Below, one piece after another: positions 1 through 6,906 of a stretch of DNA of 11,952 nt; position 1 is the stretch's first letter; the number at the start of each line of letters is the position of its first letter. The stretch lies in assembly GCA_023139225.1 (NCBI GenBank), contig JAGLNZ010000660.1:1-11952 (forward strand), written 5' to 3'. The stretch is from Desulfobacula sp. Lineage in GTDB: Bacteria; Desulfobacterota; Desulfobacteria; Desulfobacterales; Desulfobacteraceae. The translations under genes and the position numbers were made by a program. The notes below the pieces were generated by a model. It was given only the letters and a program-made list of their open reading frames with translations. It had not been told where the DNA came from and did no database searches.

Positions 1-94
1 TTGCCTGAAGTTTTCCTTTTTTTATCCAGTTGGTGACCGTGTTCCTGTGAACATTCAGGTGTTTGGCAATGGTCCCGACTTTAAACATCAGCAT
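1..94 (-). CDS. Partial small helix-turn-helix DNA-binding protein, N-terminus only
   Basis: Reading leftward from ATG at 94-92 gives 31 codons with no stop before the window edge. The peptide starts MLMFKVGTIAKHLNVHRNTV and continues TNWIKKGKLQA. The pattern 'vgtiAkhLnVhrnTVtnWikkGkL' is the usual first helix-turn-helix of MerR-like or excisionase-like (HTH_17) proteins, in which the Trp and Gly-Lys-Leu lead into the wing. A Shine-Dalgarno-like AAAGGA lies at 106-111 and a good promoter at 134-161, which supports ATG94; ATG88 is an alternative start. The gene is divergent from the hydrogenase genes, so it could be a local regulator or an unrelated neighbour. Everything after residue 31 is outside the window, so the family and target cannot be fixed. 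Confidence 0.7.
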   Translation of the reverse strand, partial: MLMFKVGTIAKHLNVHRNTVTNWIKKGKLQA

Positions 95-133
95 GATACA
101 GACTTTCCTTTGAGATGGTTTGCAATCCAAATT

Positions 134-161
134 ACTATACTAAATAAATCCTTTTCGTCAA
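134..161 (-). promoter_or_regulatory. Probable sigma-70 promoter of the helix-turn-helix gene
   Basis: Read on the minus strand, TTGACG (156-161) is followed after 16 bases by TATAGT (134-139). Each hexamer matches the consensus at five of six positions. Transcription would begin near 127 and leave a leader of about 30 bases before ATG94. Confidence 0.55.
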
Positions 162-170
162 CCAAGACAT

Positions 171-182
171 TTGATTTATCAA
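171..182. repeat. Short inverted repeat, possible operator
   Basis: TTGATTTATCAA is a perfect TTGAT/ATCAA inverted repeat with a 2-base centre. The half-sites resemble FNR/CRP-family half-sites, but those normally have a 4-base centre, so I do not assign a regulator. It lies upstream of the -35 box of the minus-strand promoter at 134-161. Confidence 0.3.
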
Positions 183-212
183 TACAGATTACAAAATAGA
201 TTGATATTATCT

Positions 213-231
213 TTTTTATTGACAATAAAAA
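213..231. repeat. Inverted repeat over a TTGACA box, candidate operator/promoter
   Basis: TTTTTATTG-A-CAATAAAAA is a perfect 9-bp inverted repeat around one central base. It contains a consensus -35 hexamer TTGACA at 219-224 on the plus strand. A TATATT at 240-245 follows after 15 bases, which is short of the ideal 17. A plus-strand promoter here would start transcription about 135 bases before the small-subunit gene, and a repressor or activator bound to the palindrome would control it. The promoter assignment is tentative. Confidence 0.35.
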
Positions 232-260
232 TCGAACATTATATTCATAATAAATCATTT

Positions 261-293
261 TTGGCACAATGTAAAGTTGGCACACTTTGCACA
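261..293. repeat. Direct repeats TTGGCACA / TTGGCACA / TTTGCACA
   Basis: TTGGCACA occurs at 261-268 and again at 277-284 (16 bases start to start), followed by the near-copy TTTGCACA at 286-293. Three related octamers within 33 bases upstream of the hydrogenase genes suggest a binding site for a transcription factor. The similarity to a sigma-54 promoter fails on spacing. Confidence 0.35.
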
Positions 294-301
294 AACAAAA
301 C

Positions 302-342
302 GCTCCCGCTAAATACAGGGAGCTTATAAATATAGTATTTAT
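302..342 (+). promoter_or_regulatory. Two small hairpins in the hydrogenase leader region
   Basis: GCTCCC (302-307) pairs with GGGAGC (318-323) around a 10-base loop. Immediately after it, ATAAATA (326-332) and TATTTAT (336-342) form a second inverted repeat around TAG. They lie 45-85 bases before the small-subunit start. They could be RNA leader structures or DNA operators; the sequence alone does not decide. There is no long T-run after the first, so it is not an obvious terminator. Confidence 0.3.
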
Positions 343-374
343 GGAGTAATGATTGATTAGTTTTTAACAGCATC

Positions 375-382
375 AAGGAGGT
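375..382 (+). promoter_or_regulatory. Ribosome binding site that decides the hysB start
   Basis: AAGGAGGT is a near-perfect Shine-Dalgarno sequence. It ends 4-5 bases before GTG387 but overlaps the upstream GTG381, so translation most likely begins at 387. Confidence 0.75.
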
Positions 383-386
383 GCCC

Positions 387-1343
387 GTGAAAGACGAACA
401 AAAGTTGCTTGATGAGCAACAAAAGAAAACAGGGGTTTCCAGAAGAAATTTTTTGAAAACCGTTACTGGAACAGCTGCCGGAATCGGTATTTCTCAGGTG
501 TTCAATCCCGCCCTTGTTTCAGCAATGAAAAAAGCCCTTGAAACCCATCCGGTTCTCTGGATCCAGGGGCAAGGCTGCTCCGGTTGTTCCGTTTCCCTAT
601 TGAACAACGTTGATCCGGCTATTGCCGATGTACTTCTCAAAGTTATCAGCCTTCAGTTCCATCCAACCGTAATGGCAAGTGAAGGTGAAACTGCCCTGGA
701 AAATCTTTACAAGATTGCAGAAGAGTACAAAGGTAAATTCTCTTTGGCGGTTGAAGGTTCCATTCCAATGGCTGCAGATGGAAAATACTGCATTATTGGT
801 GAACTTAACCACAAAGAAATCACTATGGTTGACCTTGTAAAAGATCTGGGCGCAAAAGCAGGAAGTGTTCTTGCTATAGGAACCTGCGCTGCTTATGGCG
901 GAATTCCGGCGGCGGAAGGCAGTGAAACCGGTGCAACCGGTGTAATGGAGTTCTTTAAAACCTATGGCATTAAAACCCCGGTTGTTAATATACCCGGGTG
1001 TCCTTCTCATCCTGACTGGATTGTCGGATCAATTGTTCATCTGCTCACAAAAGGTATCCCTGAACTAGATGATGACGGACGTCCGGTTATCTTCTTTGGA
1101 GAAAATATCCATGACAATTGTCCGCATATAGATGAGTATGATGCCGGTGAAATGTCTGAAAAATTCTCTGATCCAAAAGGCTGCCGTATGGATCTTGGTT
1201 GTAAAGGTCCGGATACATATGCTGACTGTTACAAGCGTAAATGGAACAGCGGCATGAACTGGTGTGTGGACAATGCGGTCTGCATTGGTTGTGTTGAACC
1301 CGGATTCCCGGATTCAGCATCACCTTTCTATGAACCCTCATAA
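387..1343 (+). CDS. hysB: [NiFeSe] hydrogenase small subunit, Tat-exported, three [4Fe-4S] clusters
   Basis: This subunit carries electrons from the active site of the large subunit to the protein surface, and from there to periplasmic partners such as c-type cytochromes. A Tat motif, SRRNFLK, lies at residues 18-24, followed by a hydrophobic stretch and a likely cleavage after VSA near residue 46. Cluster ligands are visible: proximal Cys64, Cys67, Cys167 and Cys205; distal His242, Cys245, Cys266 and Cys272; medial Cys281, Cys293, Cys299 and Cys302. Cys293 (in NWC) stands where standard [NiFe] enzymes have Pro, giving a third [4Fe-4S] cluster, as is typical of the NiFeSe class. I chose GTG387 (318 aa) over GTG381 because AAGGAGGT at 375-382 overlaps 381 but is well spaced from 387. 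There is no C-terminal membrane helix. The large subunit follows after 40 bases. Confidence 0.95.
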   Translation: MKDEQKLLDEQQKKTGVSRRNFLKTVTGTAAGIGISQVFNPALVSAMKKALETHPVLWIQGQGCSGCSVSLLNNVDPAIADVLLKVISLQFHPTVMASEGETALENLYKIAEEYKGKFSLAVEGSIPMAADGKYCIIGELNHKEITMVDLVKDLGAKAGSVLAIGTCAAYGGIPAAEGSETGATGVMEFFKTYGIKTPVVNIPGCPSHPDWIVGSIVHLLTKGIPELDDDGRPVIFFGENIHDNCPHIDEYDAGEMSEKFSDPKGCRMDLGCKGPDTYADCYKRKWNSGMNWCVDNAVCIGCVEPGFPDSASPFYEPS

Positions 1344-1383
1344 CACAAATATCCGAAACTTTTAAACCTGAGGAGGTTTTATT

Positions 1384-2895
1384 ATGGCAGGCTGTAAACC
1401 ACAAGCTGCCCCGGTCGCGGCCGGGAAAAAAATCAAGGTTTCCATTGATCCTATCACCAGGATTGAGGGTCACCTTAAAGCAGAAGTTGAAGTAAAAGAC
1501 GGTGTTGTCGTTGATGCTAGAATACATGGCGGCATGTACCGTGGTTTTGAACAAATATTAACCGGCAGGGACCCAAGGGATGCTACCCAGATTACCCAGA
1601 GAATCTGCGGTGTATGCCCGACTGCCCACGCTACTGCGTCTTCACTTGCACTTGATGATGCATTTAATGTCAAACTCACCAAAAACGGCAGAATTGCAAG
1701 AAACCTGATTTTGGGTGCCAATTTCCTTCAATCCCATATTCTTCATTTCTATCATCTTGCAGCCCTGGACTATGTCAATGGTCCTGATGTTGCTCCTTTT
1801 GTCCCCAGATACGCCAACAATGATGTCCGTGTATCAAAAGACATCAATGACATTGCTGTCGGCCAGTATCTTGAAGCCCTTGAAATGAGAAAAATCTGCC
1901 ATGAAATGGTAGCACTTCTTGGCGGCAAAATGCCGCATGTTCAGGGCGTTGTTGTTGGTGGAACCACAGAGATTCCAACCAGGGAAGCGCTCAATGCCTA
2001 CGCAGAACGTTTCAAAAAAGTCAGAAAATTTATCATGGAAAAATATATCCCCATAGTTTACCTGCTCGCAGGTCCCTATGGTGATCTTCTTAAAACAGGC
2101 GGCGGCTATAAAAACTGTGTGGCATGGGGTGTATTCCCAATGGACGATGCAGGCAACACACTATTGAAAAGAGGTGTTGTCACTGACGGCAAAGATTATC
2201 CGGTTGATCCGGCCCTTATCAAAGAATATGTAAAATATTCCTTTTTTGATGACTCCACAACGGGCTTGAATCCTTCCGAAGGAAGAACGATTCCTGATCC
2301 TTACAAAGACGATGCATACAGTTTTATCAAAGCACCCAGATACAACAACAAACCCCATGAAGCAGGTCCGCTTGCAAGAATGTGGGTCACCAATCCTGAA
2401 TTATCTAAAATCGGCCAGGAAAAACTGGGCGTTAAAAAAATGCGTGATATTGGTGATGCAGCATTCTCTATTCTTGGAAGACATGTTGCAAGAGCGGAAG
2501 AAACCGCTATTGTTGCTGATGCTGTTGAACAATGGCTTTCAGAAGCCGTCCCCGGCAAAGAGACCTTTGTTCCTGCTCCAATTCCGGATTCAGCACATGG
2601 TCTTGGACTTACAGAAGCGCCTCGTGGTTGTCTTCTTCACTACGTTGAAATTAAAGACAAAGTGATTGCTAATTATCAGATCACTTCAGCGACCATCTGG
2701 AATGCCAACCCAATGGATGACATGGGCCAGAGAGGACCAATGGAGCAGGCGCTTATTGGTATTCCGGTTCCTGATCCTGAAAACCCGGTGAATGTGGGGC
2801 GGCTGATCCGCTCCTTTGACCCCTGACTGGGTTGTGCCGTCCACGTGCTGGACGCAGACACTGGTAGAAAAATTAAAGTAGAAATTCCTTTATAA
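1384..2895 (+). CDS. hysA: [NiFeSe] hydrogenase large subunit, selenocysteine-containing (TGA 2824-2826 = Sec)
   Basis: Catalytic subunit for reversible H2 oxidation and production. The N-terminal ligand motif RICGVCPTAH gives Cys75 and Cys78. At the C-terminus ...RSFDP is followed by TGA and then LGCAVHVL, the family motif DP(C/U)xxCxxH, so TGA encodes Sec481 and the second ligand is Cys484. Reading through gives 503 residues ending at TAA 2893-2895. The last 16 residues after His487 (VLDADTGRKIKVEIPL) are the tail expected to be removed by the maturation protease. There is no signal peptide, so export would be with HysB through Tat. The start MAGC resembles the N-terminus of D. vulgaris HysA, reported as a lipoprotein without a classical signal peptide. 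AGGAGG at 1371-1376 sits 7 bases before ATG1384. Ending the gene at TGA would remove Sec481 and Cys484. Confidence 0.95.
2824..2860 (+). promoter_or_regulatory. Selenocysteine codon with bacterial SECIS-like hairpin
   Basis: After the TGA codon (2824-2826), CGTCCA (2838-2843) pairs perfectly with TGGACG (2849-2854) around the loop CGTGC (2844-2848). The stem may extend through a bulged C2837 to G2836-C2855 and T2835-A2856. The loop carries GU at 2845-2846, 19-20 bases after the TGA; in E. coli fdhF the SelB-recognised GU is at almost the same distance. This fits a SECIS element recruiting SelB and Sec-tRNA. It also encodes the conserved AVHVLDA residues, so the hairpin is constrained by protein sequence too. 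Confidence 0.75.
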
Positions 2896-2915
2896 TTTAA
2901 ACTGATTTTTACTAA

Positions 2916-2957
2916 AAACATAAGAGGGGATGAGATTTTTCATCCCCTCTTATGTTT
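2916..2957 (+). terminator. Strong hairpin terminator or attenuator after hysA
   Basis: Bases 2916-2933 and 2940-2957 form a perfect 18-bp inverted repeat around the 6-base loop GATTTT, starting 21 bases after the hysA stop. The 3' arm ends in TTT, and a run of eight T follows at 2969-2976, a little further away than in a textbook terminator. It probably ends or reduces transcription of hysBA before the protease gene, or protects the 3' end of the hysBA message. Confidence 0.75.
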
Positions 2958-3023
2958 GCATTAATTTGTTTTTTTTGGTATCAGCTATATTTTAAATTGT
3001 AATAAATGGAAATTTAAATCAAA

Positions 3024-3491
3024 ATGAAAAAATTATTAGTTTTGGGTGTGGGCAATATCCTTATGATGGATGAAGGAGCCGGTGTTCACGCCATTCGTGA
3101 ATTCTGGAAAGAAAAAGAGAATTACGATGAAACCCTGGTTGATTTTATAGACGGGGGAACCTTTACCCAGGATATATTTTACCTGTTTGAAGAGTATGAA
3201 CAAGTCCTGGTTTTGGATATTGTCAGGGCAGGGCATGAGTCGGGCACCATTTACAGCCTTGATGAAGATGATCTTGTGAAGAATGAAAAACAGATGCTGT
3301 CACTCCATGATGTCGATCTTCTGGACTCCCTTGACATGGCCCAGATGAGGGGCCACAGGCCCAAGTTAAAAGTGGTTGGTATTGAACCTGACAAGATTAA
3401 CTGGGGGACCCAGATGACCCCTGTTCTTGTCAAAGCCCTTCCGTCATTCGTGCAAGTGGCAAAAAAACAGATAGAAAAACTTCTGGAATAA
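3024..3491 (+). CDS. [NiFeSe] hydrogenase C-terminal maturation protease (HyaD/HybD family)
   Basis: A 155-residue endopeptidase of the hydrogenase-specific M52 family. It would cut the large-subunit precursor after His487 once nickel is in place, letting the C-terminus close over the active site. The N-terminal GVGNILMMDEG motif is typical. Predicted nickel-sensing ligands are Glu17, Asp65 and His95, matching Glu16, Asp62 and His93 of E. coli HybD; SLHDVDLLDSL around His95 is the usual context. It is cytoplasmic with no signal peptide. It lies 128 bases after hysA, beyond the hairpin at 2916-2957, so it is made by read-through or from its own promoter. Its Shine-Dalgarno is weak (GGA at 3008-3010), consistent with low, catalytic amounts. 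Its target is inferred from adjacency. Confidence 0.92.
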   Translation: MKKLLVLGVGNILMMDEGAGVHAIREFWKEKENYDETLVDFIDGGTFTQDIFYLFEEYEQVLVLDIVRAGHESGTIYSLDEDDLVKNEKQMLSLHDVDLLDSLDMAQMRGHRPKLKVVGIEPDKINWGTQMTPVLVKALPSFVQVAKKQIEKLLE

Positions 3492-3518
3492 AAACAATCA
3501 ATTCATTTTGAGAAATCA

Positions 3519-4763
3519 ATGAAAACCCAGCTTTTAGACCGGTTCATAGCGTATGTAAAAATCGACACCCAGTCAGATGAAAATTCTGAAACCGTGCCCA
3601 GTACGGACAAACAATTTGATCTGGCAGAACTTCTTGTCAAAGAGCTGACCCAAATGGGCCTTGATGCGGTTGAACTTGATGATCATTGCTATGTCTATGC
3701 CAAATTGGATTCAAATATTCCCCGGGATCACCCGGTCTTTCAAAAAGCACCGAAGCTAGGATTCCTTGCCCACATGGACACCTCTCCTTCCGTAACCGGA
3801 AAAAATGTCAATCCCCAGATTATAAAGGGTTACCGTGGTGGCGACATTAAGTTAAATGACGCCTTCACTATTACGGACAGGGAAAACCCCGTATTAAAAA
3901 GATCCATTGGACATACGATTATCACAACTGACGGGACAACCCTTTTAGGTGCTGACGATAAATCCGGCATTGCCATCATAATGACGGTTGTGAACCACTT
4001 GAAAAACAATCCTTCAATCCTTCATCCGGATATCAGGATCGGATTCACACCGGATGAAGAGATCGGCAGGGGTGCATTACATTTCAATCTTGAAAAATTT
4101 GATGCTGATTTTGCCTACACAGTTGATGGCGGCCCGGCCGGTGAAATTAATAATGAAACTTTCAGTGCTGATGCAGCCGTTATTTCTATTAAAGGAAGGG
4201 ATATTCATCCAGGGGAAGCCAAAGACATCATGGTAAATGCCCTAAAGGTTGCCGCCGATATTATATCACTTTTACCCAAAGACATGACCCCTGAAACCAC
4301 TTCTGATAAAGAGTCCTTTATCCATCCCCATTTCATGGAAGGACAGGTTGGAGGTGCCACAATAAAACTTTTGCTGCGCGCATTTGATACCCAGACTTTA
4401 AAAAAACAAAAAAACACCCTTAAACAAATTATTTCAAAGGTCAGGACAGGTTATCCAAATGCATTGATTTCACTTGAGATATCAGATACCTACCGGAATA
4501 TGAACAAGACCCTCGAAACCGTCCCCCATGTGTCCCGATATCTTGAAGAAGCCGTTAAAAGGACGGGACTTGAGGCAAAATGGGTTCCTGTAAGGGGTGG
4601 AACCGACGGATCAGGTCTTACCGCCATGGGATTACCCTGCCCCAACATCTTTACCGGCGGTTATAATTTCCACGGTCAGACCGAGTGGATCTCCCTGAAT
4701 GTCATGGAAAAATCCTTTGAAACCCTTCTTAAGCTGATACAGGTTTGTATTGAAAAGGCCTGA
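3519..4763 (+). CDS. pepT: Tripeptidase T (peptidase M20B family)
   Basis: Cytoplasmic zinc aminopeptidase that releases the N-terminal residue of tripeptides. At 414 residues it is close to the usual PepT length (about 410). Expected metal and catalytic residues are visible: His85 and Asp87 in HMDTSP, Asp146/Asp147 in GADDKSG, Glu180/Glu181 in TPDEEIGRG, Asp203 in VDGGPAGE and His385 in YNFHGQTEW. The HPGEAKDIMVNA and RGGTDGSGL segments are also typical of PepT. It starts 27 bases after the protease gene on the same strand, so the two may be co-transcribed. The Shine-Dalgarno is weak (TGAG at 3509-3512). It ends only 11 bases before the stop of convergent hypE. There is no known role in hydrogenase assembly; it is probably a housekeeping peptide-recycling gene. 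Confidence 0.95.
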   Translation: MKTQLLDRFIAYVKIDTQSDENSETVPSTDKQFDLAELLVKELTQMGLDAVELDDHCYVYAKLDSNIPRDHPVFQKAPKLGFLAHMDTSPSVTGKNVNPQIIKGYRGGDIKLNDAFTITDRENPVLKRSIGHTIITTDGTTLLGADDKSGIAIIMTVVNHLKNNPSILHPDIRIGFTPDEEIGRGALHFNLEKFDADFAYTVDGGPAGEINNETFSADAAVISIKGRDIHPGEAKDIMVNALKVAADIISLLPKDMTPETTSDKESFIHPHFMEGQVGGATIKLLLRAFDTQTLKKQKNTLKQIISKVRTGYPNALISLEISDTYRNMNKTLETVPHVSRYLEEAVKRTGLEAKWVPVRGGTDGSGLTAMGLPCPNIFTGGYNFHGQTEWISLNVMEKSFETLLKLIQVCIEKA

Positions 4764-4774
4764 ATCTCTTTAAC

Positions 4775-5785
4775 TTAACAAATTCTTGGAAGCTGTTCGC
4801 CTGACAGCATATCAATGATTCTCAAGCCGCCAATATTGGTCTGCAAAAAGACCTTGCCGGGATCTTTGTCTATGACTTCACCTATTATTACTGCATCTTT
4901 ACCAAACTCATCCTGCTGAATAATCTCAAGTATTTTTTGTGCGTCCTTTTGTGGCACAAAAGCAATCAATTTGCCTTCATTGGCGATATATAAGGGATCA
5001 AACCCCAACAGCTCACAGACCCCCTGAACAGGCCCTCTTATGGGCAGAGACTGCTCATCTATTTTAATGGATACCTTAGATTGTGATGCGATTTCATTTA
5101 ATGTAGTGCCAAGGCCTCCCCTTGTGGGGTCACGAAGCACATGAACATCACAATTGGACTGGATAATGGACTGCACCATCTTGTTTAACGGGGCTGAATC
5201 GGTTTTGATATCAGAATCAAACTTTAAGCCTTCCCTTGTACTTAAGACTGTAATCCCGTGATCTGCCAGGGTACCGCTGATGATGATCTTGTCTCCGGGT
5301 TTTGCATTGCTTCCGGAGACATTCACATTGGGAGGAATCACTCCGATACCGGAGGTATTAATAAATATCTTGTCTGCTTTGCCCTTGGGAACAACCTTGG
5401 TATCACCGGTTACAATCTTGACCCCGGCCTTTTTAGCAGCAGCGGCCATGGTTTCAAGGATGAGTTTAAAATCTTTTATGGGCAGTCCTTCTTCAAGAAT
5501 CAGGCCCACGCTGATAAACTCAGGGTTGGCACCGCACATGGAGATATCGTTTATTGTCCCGTTTACAGCCAGATCTCCTATATTCCCGCCGGGAAAAAAG
5601 ATGGGGTCCACCACATAAGAGTCTGTAGAAAAGGCAAGCTTTGTGCCTTTAACATCCAGAACCGCCCCGTCATCCTGTTTTGATAATTCAGGATTTTCAA
5701 ACAACGGCAGGATGATATCGGAAAACATTGAATGGGAAACTTTTCCCCCGGAACCATGATCTAATAATATTTTTTCTTCAGTCAT
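4775..5785 (-). CDS. hypE: Carbamoyl-dehydratase HypE (hydrogenase CN-ligand synthesis)
   Basis: HypE receives a carbamoyl group from HypF on its C-terminal Cys and dehydrates it with ATP to a thiocyanate, the source of the cyanide ligands on the active-site iron. The 336 residues begin with a DHGSGGK motif and a PurM/AIR-synthase-like ATP-binding domain (QDDGAVL, STDSYVVDPIFFPGGNIG). They end in PRIC, which places the required Cys336 at the extreme C-terminus. SelD belongs to the same superfamily but has an N-terminal Cys/Sec active site that is absent here. Start ATG 5785-5783 has AGGAAG just upstream, and hypD ends 20 bases before it. It is the last gene of the hypCFDE operon, and no clear terminator lies between it and pepT. 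Confidence 0.96.
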   Translation of the reverse strand: MTEEKILLDHGSGGKVSHSMFSDIILPLFENPELSKQDDGAVLDVKGTKLAFSTDSYVVDPIFFPGGNIGDLAVNGTINDISMCGANPEFISVGLILEEGLPIKDFKLILETMAAAAKKAGVKIVTGDTKVVPKGKADKIFINTSGIGVIPPNVNVSGSNAKPGDKIIISGTLADHGITVLSTREGLKFDSDIKTDSAPLNKMVQSIIQSNCDVHVLRDPTRGGLGTTLNEIASQSKVSIKIDEQSLPIRGPVQGVCELLGFDPLYIANEGKLIAFVPQKDAQKILEIIQQDEFGKDAVIIGEVIDKDPGKVFLQTNIGGLRIIDMLSGEQLPRIC

Positions 5786-5805
5786 TTTTCTTCCTGTTCT
5801 TCTAT

Positions 5806-6891
5806 CTAACTATATCTGTAAAATGCGGCACAAGACCCTTCACTTGAGACCATACAGGGGCCCACAGGATTCATGGGAGTGCATTTTTTCTTATAAAGGA
5901 CGCATTCTTCCGGTGTTTTCAACCCCATGAGAATTTGTCCGCAGGCGCAGCCTTTTGGTTCAGGTACATCGGGCATATCCATCGCAAATTTTATGGCGGC
6001 ATCAAACCTTTGATACTCTTTTTTCAATTCCATGCCGCTTGAGGGAATTTGTCCGATACCTCTCCAAGAGGCATTGCAAACCTCAAAGACCTGGTTCATG
6101 ATCTGCTTTGCCTTAACATTCCCTGCATGGGATACTGCCCTTGGGTATGCATTTTCAAGGGCGGGTTTTCCCGCCTCATTCTGCTGAATTAAAAGCAGAA
6201 TGGCCTGTAAAATATCAATGGGCTCGAAACCTGCAATCACGGACGGTATATCATATTTTTCAAATGTGCCCCTGTAGGCATCAGTTCCCGTAATCACAGA
6301 GACATGACCCGGAAGGATAAATCCGTCAATCTGAACCCCATCTGTTTCCATCAAGGCGGCAAGGGCCGGTGGTGTAAGTTTATTGGCCGAATAAATAGAA
6401 AAATTATCTAGTTTTCCCTCGATGCCCATGAGAATACCGGCTGCAATGGTGGGAATGGTTGTTTCAAACCCCACGCCGCAAAACACGACTTCTTTATCCT
6501 TATTTTCCCTGGCAATATTGACAGCGTCAAATACCGAATAGACAATTCTCACATCAGCCCCGCAAGCTTTTTCCTTTGTAAGGCTTGAACTTGATCCCGG
6601 CACTTTCATAAGATCGCCAAAGGTTGTCACAATCACGTTCTTAACCCTTGCAAATGCCACAAAAGCATCAATATCCTTCTGGGCGGTCACACAGACAGGA
6701 CAGCCAGGGCCTGAAAGCAGCGTGATCCCTTTGGGCAGGACACTTCTGATACCATGTCTGAAAATGGATGTAGTATGGGTTCCGCAGACCTCCATCAGTC
6801 TTAATTTTTTTTTACTGACAGAATGAATTTTTTTTACAAGATCCCTTGCAAGCGTTCCATCCCTGTATTCTTCAACGTATTTTAAAGCCAT
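5806..6891 (-). CDS. hypD: Hydrogenase maturation factor HypD (Fe-S scaffold)
   Basis: With HypC, HypD forms the scaffold on which the Fe(CN)2CO unit is assembled. The 361-residue protein is of normal length. Conserved motifs are visible: MEVCGTHT with Cys36 and His39, and GPGCPVCVT with Cys64 and Cys67, the likely redox pair near the iron site. A C-terminal Cys cluster (Cys315, Cys317, Cys330, Cys337, Cys346, Cys354) supplies the [4Fe-4S] ligands. GVGFETTIPT and GFEPIDIL are family signatures. ATG 6891-6889 follows the hypF stop by 15 bases, with AGG just upstream, so it is translated in the same operon. No unusual features. Confidence 0.97.
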   Translation of the reverse strand: MALKYVEEYRDGTLARDLVKKIHSVSKKKLRLMEVCGTHTTSIFRHGIRSVLPKGITLLSGPGCPVCVTAQKDIDAFVAFARVKNVIVTTFGDLMKVPGSSSSLTKEKACGADVRIVYSVFDAVNIARENKDKEVVFCGVGFETTIPTIAAGILMGIEGKLDNFSIYSANKLTPPALAALMETDGVQIDGFILPGHVSVITGTDAYRGTFEKYDIPSVIAGFEPIDILQAILLLIQQNEAGKPALENAYPRAVSHAGNVKAKQIMNQVFEVCNASWRGIGQIPSSGMELKKEYQRFDAAIKFAMDMPDVPEPKGCACGQILMGLKTPEECVLYKKKCTPMNPVGPCMVSSEGSCAAFYRYS

Positions 6892-6906
6892 ATTTCAACC
6901 TGTTTT

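Noticed and set aside
277..292. Sigma-54 promoter (TTGGCAC...TTGC)
   Set aside because: GG and GC are 8 bases apart instead of the required 10, and sigma-54 promoters tolerate little spacing change.
88..294. 68-residue minus-strand frame in the regulatory region
   Set aside because: Low-complexity, AT-rich translation that overlaps the promoter and start of the helix-turn-helix gene in another frame; no ribosome binding site.
597..1010. 137-residue minus-strand frame opposite hysB
   Set aside because: Antisense shadow of a highly conserved coding region, with no start signals.
2312..2665. 117-residue plus-strand frame inside hysA
   Set aside because: It lies wholly within the conserved large-subunit coding sequence in another frame and resembles no family.
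2824..2826. TGA as a genuine stop of the large subunit
   Set aside because: The bases after it encode the conserved LGCAVH motif in frame plus a plausible tail and a TAA stop; ending here would delete active-site ligands.
4775..5785. SelD (selenophosphate synthetase), given the selenocysteine context
   Set aside because: The C-terminal PRIC Cys, the DHGSGGK N-terminus and the position in a hyp operon indicate HypE; SelD's N-terminal Cys/Sec site is absent.
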